DNA of 64,000 nucleotides, taken from Acinetobacter venetianus RAG-1 = CIP 110063 (GTDB lineage Bacteria; Pseudomonadota; Gammaproteobacteria; Pseudomonadales; Moraxellaceae). The notes beneath the pieces are model-generated. The model did no database searches, had not been told where the DNA came from, and saw only the letters and a program-made list of their open reading frames with translations. The stretch covers positions 248,001 to 312,000 of the forward strand of contig NZ_KB849558.1 in the NCBI RefSeq assembly GCF_000368585.1. The letters are read 5' to 3'. The position numbers and the translations under genes were made by a program. Of the stretch, positions 57,791-64,000 are shown one piece after another (position 1 is the stretch's first letter; the number at the start of each line of letters is the position of its first letter).

Positions 57791-59671
57791 ATGCACTATC
57801 CTAAGGTTTACGACGTTATTGTAATTGGTGGCGGTCACGCTGGTACGGAAGCGGCACTTGCTGCTGCACGTATGGGAAGACAAACATTATTGTTAACGCA
57901 TAATATTGAAACTTTGGGGCAGATGAGCTGTAACCCAGCGATCGGTGGTATTGGTAAGTCACATTTAGTACGTGAAATTGATGCATTGGGCGGCGCAATG
58001 GCGTTGGCTGCTGATAAAGGTGGTATTCAGTTTCGTATCCTAAATTCACGTAAGGGTGCTGCTGTACGTGCAACACGTGCACAAGCAGACCGTGTCCGTT
58101 ATAAAGCCGCGATTCGTGAAACCTTAGAAAATCAAGCAAACTTGGATATTTTTCAACAAGCGGCTGATGACCTGATTGTTGAAGGCGATACTGTTAAAGG
58201 TGTCGTAACACAAATGGGTATTCGTTTTGATACCAAAACAGTTGTGTTGACGACCGGTACGTTCTTGGGTGGTGTGATTCATATTGGTTTACAAAACTCA
58301 AGTGGTGGTCGTGCAGGTGATCCGCCTTCGATTGCGCTTGCTCACCGTTTACGTGAACTCAAACTTCCTGTGGGACGTTTGAAAACTGGTACACCACCAC
58401 GTATTGATGCACGTTCAGTTGATTTTTCAGTCATGACTCCACAGCCAGGTGATTTTCCATCGCCGGTGATGTCATTTATGGGTGATGTCTCTATGCACCC
58501 AGAACAAGTCAATTGCTATATTACCCATACAAGTGAAAAAACCCATGAAATCATTCGTGGTGGTTTAGATCGTTCACCAATGTACACAGGCGTGATCGAA
58601 GGTGTTGGCCCTCGTTATTGCCCATCGATTGAAGATAAAATTCATCGTTTTGCTGACAAAGATTCACATCAGGTATTTCTTGAGCCAGAAGGCTTAGATA
58701 CCCATGAGCTTTATCCAAACGGAATTTCGACTTCTTTACCATTTGACGTACAGTTTAATTTAGTTCGTTCGATCCGTGGTATGGAAAATGCGCATATCCT
58801 ACGTCCCGGCTATGCGATTGAATACGATTATTTTAACCCACAAGCATTAAAATTCACGCTCGAAACTAAAGCCATTCAAAACTTATATTTCGCTGGCCAG
58901 ATTAATGGTACGACGGGTTATGAAGAAGCGGGTGCACAAGGTTTACTTGCTGGTTTAAATGCTGCGCGCCGTGCGTGGGAGCAAGAAGAATGGACGCCGA
59001 AACGTGATCAAGCTTATATGGGCGTACTCGTTGATGACTTGATTACATTAGGAACGAAAGAACCATATCGTATGTTCACCTCACGCGCGGAATATCGTTT
59101 GATGTTGCGTGAAGACAATGCAGATCAGCGTTTAACTGAAATTGGTCGTGAGCTTGGTTTAGTTGATGACGAACGTTGGGCTGCTTATAGTGAAAAAATG
59201 GAAGCAGTTGAGCGTGAAACTTCGCGTCTACAACATTTATGGGCAGCACCAAACAACCCAATGGGTAAAAAGTTTGTTGAAATGACAGGTGCTGATTTAA
59301 GTAAAGAATGTAGTGCAATTGATTTGCTTAAGCGTCCAAACATTAACTTCACTCAAATTGCTGAATTAACAGGCTCTGAGGTATCTCAGCAAGTTGGTGA
59401 GCAGATTGAGATTGCTGTGAAATATGAAGGGTATATCAACCGTCAGCACGAAGATGTCGCTCAATTAAAGCGTCTTGAGGAAACCCGAATCCCTGCTGAT
59501 TTTGAATATGATGGTATTTCAGGTTTGTCTCGTGAAATCACATTGAAACTAAAAACAGTACGTCCAGAAACGTTAGCACAAGCAAGCCGTATTCCTGGTG
59601 TGACGCCAGCAGCAGTTCAATTGCTGATGATTACGATTCGTAAAAATAATATGGCGAAGAAAACAGCTTAA
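57791..59671 (+). CDS. mnmG: tRNA uridine-5-carboxymethylaminomethyl synthase subunit MnmG
   Basis: With MnmE modifies U34 of tRNAs to (c)mnm5U. The start [23 protein letters not shown] at 57791 is conserved; the frame extends 40 residues upstream through the promoter and is not coding there. It has 626 residues: FAD-binding [27 protein letters not shown] with its conserved Cys, [15 protein letters not shown], and [22 protein letters not shown]. The C-terminal domain ends in lysines. The Shine-Dalgarno is weak. Confidence 0.97.
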   Translation: MHYPKVYDVIVIGGGHAGTEAALAAARMGRQTLLLTHNIETLGQMSCNPAIGGIGKSHLVREIDALGGAMALAADKGGIQFRILNSRKGAAVRATRAQADRVRYKAAIRETLENQANLDIFQQAADDLIVEGDTVKGVVTQMGIRFDTKTVVLTTGTFLGGVIHIGLQNSSGGRAGDPPSIALAHRLRELKLPVGRLKTGTPPRIDARSVDFSVMTPQPGDFPSPVMSFMGDVSMHPEQVNCYITHTSEKTHEIIRGGLDRSPMYTGVIEGVGPRYCPSIEDKIHRFADKDSHQVFLEPEGLDTHELYPNGISTSLPFDVQFNLVRSIRGMENAHILRPGYAIEYDYFNPQALKFTLETKAIQNLYFAGQINGTTGYEEAGAQGLLAGLNAARRAWEQEEWTPKRDQAYMGVLVDDLITLGTKEPYRMFTSRAEYRLMLREDNADQRLTEIGRELGLVDDERWAAYSEKMEAVERETSRLQHLWAAPNNPMGKKFVEMTGADLSKECSAIDLLKRPNINFTQIAELTGSEVSQQVGEQIEIAVKYEGYINRQHEDVAQLKRLEETRIPADFEYDGISGLSREITLKLKTVRPETLAQASRIPGVTPAAVQLLMITIRKNNMAKKTA

Positions 59672-59697
59672 TTTTTATTGAATAAGTTGGTTTTGCT

Positions 59698-59731
59698 AAA
59701 AAGCCTAATCTTTATGATTAGGCTTTTTTAT
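59698..59731. terminator. Terminator of mnmG
   Basis: Twelve-base-pair stem (59699-59710 with 59716-59727), 5-nt loop, T-run after; usable in both directions between convergent genes. Confidence 0.9.
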
Positions 59732-59744
59732 AGCTTAAACTTCT

Positions 59745-60368
59745 CTAAAGTGCGACTTCAATGCCTTGGCTTAAATTGAATTGATCTGTTTGTGTATTCT
59801 TATCAATTTTAGCAAATGCTTTCGGAAGTAGACGTCGTGCAGTGCGATTTACTCTTTTTTCTAACCATAATGGCATTTTAATCGCTAAAGGATTTGTTTC
59901 GGTATCCGATACATCAGTTAAAACACGAGTCCCCATGATGTAATCAAACCAAGGCTTAGTTACACACCAGTTTGCATTTTGATTGCTAGTCATGTGGTGA
60001 TCATAATGCCATGGGATGCGCTTTTTGGCATATTCTGGATCAAGATGAGATTTGGCATGAACTTTCCAATAATTCCAAATTCCATAGTACAGACCCGCTG
60101 TAAAAAAAGGCGCTACTGGTAAAAACACTGTTGATGCAATGGTTAAGCCAATTAAAGCTGATTTTTCATTATACATTTCTGAATTTTTAAACATAGATTC
60201 AGCATAGCCTTCATCATGAAAGTCATTTAGACGAGCACGTTTGTGATGGGCAATATGGGTGAAGAAAGGGCTATTTCTATTTTTGCTTGGGAACTCATGT
60301 AACCACACTTTATGAAAATACCATTCCATGCCATTTGCAACGAATATACCTACTGGAAAACCAATCAT
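59745..60368 (-). CDS. Fatty-acid-hydroxylase/sterol-desaturase-family membrane protein
   Basis: A 207-residue integral membrane protein of the di-iron hydroxylase superfamily. Histidine clusters that would bind the two irons are visible: HKVWLH (about 19-24), HIAHH (38-42), HAKSH and HYDHH (about 110-135). Two hydrophobic stretches lie at about 75-105. It may hydroxylate a lipid or carotenoid-type substrate, which cannot be told. It is 86 bp downstream of the AraC regulator on the same strand, which suggests the regulator controls it. It is on the short side for the family. Confidence 0.82.
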   Translation of the reverse strand: MIGFPVGIFVANGMEWYFHKVWLHEFPSKNRNSPFFTHIAHHKRARLNDFHDEGYAESMFKNSEMYNEKSALIGLTIASTVFLPVAPFFTAGLYYGIWNYWKVHAKSHLDPEYAKKRIPWHYDHHMTSNQNANWCVTKPWFDYIMGTRVLTDVSDTETNPLAIKMPLWLEKRVNRTARRLLPKAFAKIDKNTQTDQFNLSQGIEVAL

Positions 60369-60454
60369 GTAAAAAATCTCTTAAAACATGAGTTGGATTT
60401 TAGAAAAATAATTAGGTTTCCTTTTGACTGAACTGACAGCTTTATATTGCCGAC

Positions 60455-61465
60455 TTAATCAAATGCAGATTGCTTACGTTGTCTATATGCAGTAGGTGTT
60501 TCTCCCGTCCAGCGCTTGAATGCTCTAGAAAAGGCAGAGGGTTCAGAAAATCCTGTTAAATATACGATTTGATCAATTGTTTCTTGGGTTTGTGATAAAA
60601 GTCGTCGAGAAAGGCGTTCTCTATATTGTGCAATCACTTTTTCATAGCTGGTATTAATCAGTTGTAAATCTGCTCTGAGGCTTCTAGCACTTCGATTTAA
60701 ATGTTGAGCTACACAATTTTGATCGAATTCACCTGACTCCAATAAGCCACTTGCTAAAATTCTTTCTATTTCGGTAATTAGTTGATGTTTATCTAAAAGC
60801 TCAAGTTGTGATTTAGCATGATGCTCATGAATTTTTAATAATTCAGGTTCGTAAGCGGGTGAGGGTTGATCCAATAGTTTTCGATCAAAACAGATTGCAC
60901 CCTCAGTTTGTGCCAGTTGAACCTTACATTTCCATATTTTTTGATATTCTTCAGAACAAGCACCCTCATTGTAGGGCAGCCAAATTTCTAAAGGCGAAAA
61001 AGCATCTTGACTAATATATTTGAAAAAATTTAAAAAAATTCCAATCGCACATTCAAGGTAATGTCTTACAGGGTGTGTTAAACCTGAGATGATCATATAG
61101 TCGCTATTCGATTCATCCAGTTTGAAGGACATTGCATCCGTAAGTAAGGCTTGATAACGAACAGTTCGTTTTAATCCCTCACCAAATGTTGGGCTGCTCA
61201 AAAAAAGATATTCAATTACTTGACCGCGAAAGGCGGGGACATTCGCGCCGACATGTAACCCAATATCTTGATCATGGCTGATTTGTTCAGCCGCTTGCCA
61301 AAAACGTTGTTGGGTTGAATTGTCACGTCGAACAAATTTATCTGGGGGTTGGTCAGGTAAATGCACATTAGCAAAAATTGCTGCTGCATCTAAATCCATC
61401 TTTTGCATGGTTTGATACACCATCCACAAAAAGATGCCTGCATCGCTGGTTTTTCTTGAGTGCAT
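60455..61465 (-). CDS. AraC-family transcriptional regulator
   Basis: A 336-residue regulator. The N-terminal 200 or so residues fit the arabinose-binding-like domain of the OruR/ArgR-type subgroup (VRRDNSTQQRFWQAAEQIS, DIGLHVG, GVIEYLF-like GQVIEYLFLSSPTFGEGL). The C-terminal 90 residues hold two helix-turn-helix motifs (CVAQHLNRSARSLRADLQ and IDQIVYLTGFSEPSAFSRAFKRWTG in part). A perfect palindrome GGAAAT-GA-ATTTCC at 61519-61532 lies about 55 bp upstream and may be an operator. The ligand is unknown. Confidence 0.9.
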   Translation of the reverse strand: MHSRKTSDAGIFLWMVYQTMQKMDLDAAAIFANVHLPDQPPDKFVRRDNSTQQRFWQAAEQISHDQDIGLHVGANVPAFRGQVIEYLFLSSPTFGEGLKRTVRYQALLTDAMSFKLDESNSDYMIISGLTHPVRHYLECAIGIFLNFFKYISQDAFSPLEIWLPYNEGACSEEYQKIWKCKVQLAQTEGAICFDRKLLDQPSPAYEPELLKIHEHHAKSQLELLDKHQLITEIERILASGLLESGEFDQNCVAQHLNRSARSLRADLQLINTSYEKVIAQYRERLSRRLLSQTQETIDQIVYLTGFSEPSAFSRAFKRWTGETPTAYRQRKQSAFD

Positions 61466-61625
61466 AAAAGAACATAAATACGAGTTTTAAAATCAATATA
61501 CTATGCTCTTTTCATAATGGAAATGAATTTCCTTTTACTTAAATATGGATATTAAGCTATTCATTGGAAATATTTTTGTTTGAGTTCAAGCAACACGAGT
61601 TAAAGCAATCAGTCTTTATTAGGAG

Positions 61626-61847
61626 TCAGTTTGATTGTTCCAAGATGAGTGTTTTAATTTTAGTTGCTTTTTCAAAATGATCTAATCGATGTTCCATAAT
61701 CCACCAATGTGCTGCTTCCATAAGCTGCTCAGGATCATCATTTTTATTGGCAAAAAATGCATAAAAAGATAAACCAACATTACTGCCTTTTTTAGCAATT
61801 TTATCATCACATACTTCTATGATTTTAGTTCTCAGTTCTGTACGCAT
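61626..61847 (-). CDS. 73-residue conserved small protein, unknown function
   Basis: A short soluble protein: MRTELRTKIIEVCDDKIAKK, then GLSFYAFFANKNDDPEQLMEAAHWWIMEH, ending with a basic helix. It looks entirely helical, with no signal peptide. Codon use and the absence of frame breaks support coding, but I see no strong ribosome-binding site and do not recognise the family. Confidence 0.58.
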   Translation of the reverse strand: MRTELRTKIIEVCDDKIAKKGSNVGLSFYAFFANKNDDPEQLMEAAHWWIMEHRLDHFEKATKIKTLILEQSN

Positions 61848-62446
61848 CTAACTCTTCAAATCTTCATTGATGGATAATTGCATCATAATATACATAAAGC
61901 GGAACATGAATGAATGTGAAGTTTAGGGAGGGAAGTATTTCGTATAAGTGATGATTTAACCGTTAAATTGTAGTAGCTAACCGATCATACATAATATTTA
62001 AGTCTCTAAAATTAGAGTTTCTTTTCTAGCGTTAACTCCAACGATGGAATCCCCTCATTCATTACTTTGGAAGTTGGAGAAGGGGAAGGTCAATCGTCTT
62101 GTCAGCGGCTAGGGGTAGAAAATTTATGCTGAGCGATAAGGAACTAAGAACACTCAATCTTCCATATTAGAATGGATGTTTATTAGAACCCTAAAAAAGA
62201 TTGAATTATTTTGTGCGTAGCCGAATGTAAAATTGTTTAAAAAGAATAACACATGGATGTTAAAAATATTTTTGGCAATTTTTTACTCACTGTATCCGCT
62301 CTATCTATCTCATCTGGGCGATAAATAAGCACTAAAAGCAAAAAATAGACTTAAAGATGATGAAAATGAGAATTATTTTTATTAAAATTGTATCGTTTTT
62401 ATATTTTTAAGCTTTTTTTAATTTTTATTTGAGTTTGGATATTTTT
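61848..62446. other. Region between the 73-residue gene and the TonB receptor
   Basis: About 600 bp without a convincing gene. It holds a CTCCAAC/GTTGGAG long-distance inverted repeat (62036-62042 with 62073-62079), with CCCCT/AGGGG inside or overlapping it, a short CTCTA/TAGAG hairpin with T's (about 62004-62025), and the Fur box at 62362-62380. The left part may contain decayed sequence. Confidence 0.45.
62362..62380 (+). promoter_or_regulatory. Fur box upstream of the TonB-dependent receptor
   Basis: The 19 bases starting GAAAATGAGAATTATT match the Fur consensus GATAATGATAATCATTATC at 14 of 19 positions by my count. It lies about 65 bp upstream of the receptor ATG, a normal place for iron-dependent repression. 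Confidence 0.7.
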
Positions 62447-64000
62447 ATGAGTCTCTCGATACCTAGTGCACATACTAAGCCTGTTTTTAAGTTCAGTTTA
62501 CTTACGGTGATGCTGATCCAAGCGCAATATGCGATTGCGAACGAAGAAAATACGCAAACAGCTGTTATGCCTACAATTAAAATCGAGGCGATGAGTGAGC
62601 TTGATCCAATCAAAAGTTATATTGATTATGAACAGGCAAGTGTGACTCGTAACGGTCTCAAGAAAAAAGATATTCCCCAGACAATTGATACCATTGATGT
62701 TCAAAAATATAAAATCTATGGAGCCAATGATCTGAGCGTCATGTTGCAAGGAACACCGGGTGTTTCTACGAGTTATGACATGCGTGGAGATGGGATTAGC
62801 CTAAGAGGATTTAATGCAGATACTGGTGATATCTATCGTGATGGTATTCGCGAAAGTGGGCAGGTGCGCCGTAGTACTGCTAATGTTCAGCGAATTGAGA
62901 TTTTAAAAGGTCCTGCCTCAGTACTTTATGGACGTAGTTCTGGTGGCGGTGTAATCAATATGGTCAGTAAAGTTGCCAATTTTGATTCTAAAAGTTCTGT
63001 TGGTATTTATGGTGGATCATATGATAACTATGGTTCAACAGTTGATCTAAACCAAGTATTAACGGATAACGTGGCTGTACGTTTGACTGGCGAATATGGA
63101 GAATCTAATAGTTTCCGTTCAGGCATTGAAAATAAAATCGAAATGTTGTCTCCAAGTTTTACTTATAAGAATGATGATGGTCTAACTTGGACGATGCAAT
63201 ACACCTATGACAAATTGCATCGCGTTCCAGATCGAGGACCTGAATTTTCTGAGCTTCCAAAAGGAACTTCGATCAAAACAGGATTTGCGCAAAAAGGTGA
63301 TTATGTCAATGACGTATTACAGATAGCCCGTTCAGACTTGAATTATGAATTTGCGCCAAATTGGAACTTTCACTGGGCTTTAAGTCATCGTCAAGCTGAA
63401 CAAAACTTTGATCACTTTTATTCTGGTACGTATTGTCAGACTGATCAGACGGTAGCTAAAAACATTGGTTCTTGTGATGGGCATGCAGGGGAAATCTCTC
63501 AAATTTATTATTGGCAACAAACAAGTAATAAGACGACCAGTAATAGTTTTGATATTCGTGGTGAATTTGATACAGGTCGCTTAAAGCATAACCTTCTAGT
63601 GGGTGCAGATTGGACCTATGAGCAACGTGAACCAAAACTCGCAAATAAAAATCAAGATGGTTCAATTCTGTGGGGATATGTCAATCCATTGACAGGTGAA
63701 CGTTCTAACTCACGAGACGGCAGTGATTTAAAGCTTAATACGCATAACTATAATCAGAGTGAAGCTTATGGCTTATTTATTCAGGATTTAATTAGCTTTA
63801 ATGATTATTTCAAAGTTATGCTCGGTGGGCGTTATGATTATTTCCATTCGAAGACAACCAACCGTTTGAAAGACAGTAATGATCCTGATTATCAACGTAG
63901 CATTGATGGTGAAAGCTTTAGCCCGAACATCGGTTTAATTTGGCAACCAATTGAAAGTCAAAGTTTCTATGCGTCTTATAGTAAAAGTTTTGCACCATTT
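62447..64000 (+). CDS. TonB-dependent siderophore receptor (partial)
   Basis: Outer-membrane receptor for a ferric siderophore. The first 518 residues are present and the frame runs off the window. A signal peptide (cut near QYAIAN) is followed by the plug domain (about 55-165) with TPGVSTSYDMRGDGISLRGF, YRDGIRESGQVRR and VQRIEILKGPASVLYGRSSGGG, typical of the hydroxamate/catecholate siderophore-receptor class. Barrel strands follow, for example VMLGGRYDYFHSKTT. The ligand cannot be told from sequence. A Fur box lies upstream, so iron starvation should induce it. Confidence 0.93.
   Translation, partial: MSLSIPSAHTKPVFKFSLLTVMLIQAQYAIANEENTQTAVMPTIKIEAMSELDPIKSYIDYEQASVTRNGLKKKDIPQTIDTIDVQKYKIYGANDLSVMLQGTPGVSTSYDMRGDGISLRGFNADTGDIYRDGIRESGQVRRSTANVQRIEILKGPASVLYGRSSGGGVINMVSKVANFDSKSSVGIYGGSYDNYGSTVDLNQVLTDNVAVRLTGEYGESNSFRSGIENKIEMLSPSFTYKNDDGLTWTMQYTYDKLHRVPDRGPEFSELPKGTSIKTGFAQKGDYVNDVLQIARSDLNYEFAPNWNFHWALSHRQAEQNFDHFYSGTYCQTDQTVAKNIGSCDGHAGEISQIYYWQQTSNKTTSNSFDIRGEFDTGRLKHNLLVGADWTYEQREPKLANKNQDGSILWGYVNPLTGERSNSRDGSDLKLNTHNYNQSEAYGLFIQDLISFNDYFKVMLGGRYDYFHSKTTNRLKDSNDPDYQRSIDGESFSPNIGLIWQPIESQSFYASYSKSFAPF

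Noticed and set aside
62126-62170. Short frame starting MLSDKELRTLNLPY that recalls the N-terminus of tyrosine integrases
   Set aside because: It stops after 14 codons, no further integrase motif follows in any frame, and no attachment-site repeat was found next to tRNA-Asn or here.
1-64000. CRISPR arrays, insertion sequences, integrons or prophage
   Set aside because: No regularly spaced direct repeats, transposase, integrase or phage structural genes were found; synteny and base use look uniform.

Overview
The window is chromosomal DNA from an Acinetobacter-type gammaproteobacterium. The evidence is a close CarO porin, a cysB gene at the end of an sbp-cysTWA cluster, a queE-queC pair, AT-rich intergenic DNA, and gene orders that follow Pseudomonas/Moraxellaceae blocks with specific deletions. 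The species was not resolved. Almost everything is core metabolism and housekeeping. I see no insertion sequence, prophage, CRISPR array, rRNA or integron.

Layout. 1-2.2 kb: queuosine synthesis (queC partial, queE) and dapD. 2.5-3.2 kb: carO porin. 3.3-8.9 kb: sulfate uptake (sbp, a small hydrolase, cysT, cysW, cysA) and its regulator cysB, all on the minus strand. 9.2-11.9 kb: pabC-mltG-tmk and a small acidic protein. 12-23.3 kb: nadB, then mucD, a thioesterase, lepA, lepB, a DUF4845 protein, rnc, era, a small lipoprotein, recO, pdxJ and miaE. This is the Pseudomonas nadB-algU-mucABCD-lepA order with algU-mucABC missing. 23.4-27.3 kb: a tandem TonB-C-like secreted protein, tRNA-Asn, sodB, a Nif3-like protein and a DegS/AlgW-type protease. 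27.4-31.5 kb: an alginate-export-family porin and a nitrate/nitrite porter preceded by a sigma-54 promoter and a two-hairpin ANTAR-type leader, then a long OmpW. 31.7-38.2 kb: map, rpsB-tsf, cca, maeB. 38.4-46 kb: a PAS-GGDEF-EAL protein, rsmE, metF, ahcY with an S-adenosylhomocysteine riboswitch, a 68-residue protein and gloB. 46.3-48.2 kb: an unrecognised protein coupled to a histone-deacetylase-family hydrolase. 48.2-50.9 kb: metQ-metN-metI methionine uptake. 51.5-57.5 kb: purD, purH, fis, a zinc-ribbon/DUF3426 protein, prmA and a small secreted protein. 57.8-64 kb: mnmG, a membrane fatty-acid-hydroxylase-family protein, an AraC regulator, a 73-residue protein and a Fur-controlled TonB-dependent siderophore receptor cut by the window edge.

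Functional themes. Sulfur and one-carbon genes recur: sulfate import under CysB, methionine import, metF, and ahcY sensed by an SAH riboswitch. Transport and metal genes include nitrate uptake and iron uptake. Several operons separate a strongly expressed first gene from the rest by an intercistronic terminator or hairpin (sbp, rpsB, metQ, purH, ahcY).

The most informative non-coding signals are the sigma-54 plus ANTAR-type leader ahead of the nitrate porter (30152-30233), the SAH riboswitch (44478-44577), the terminator stem that contains the ribosome-binding site of cca (35860-35904), and the hairpin-rich fis leader. Start codons were re-chosen where the longest frame began at an unlikely codon. 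All functional calls rest on reading the translated sequence; no database search was possible.
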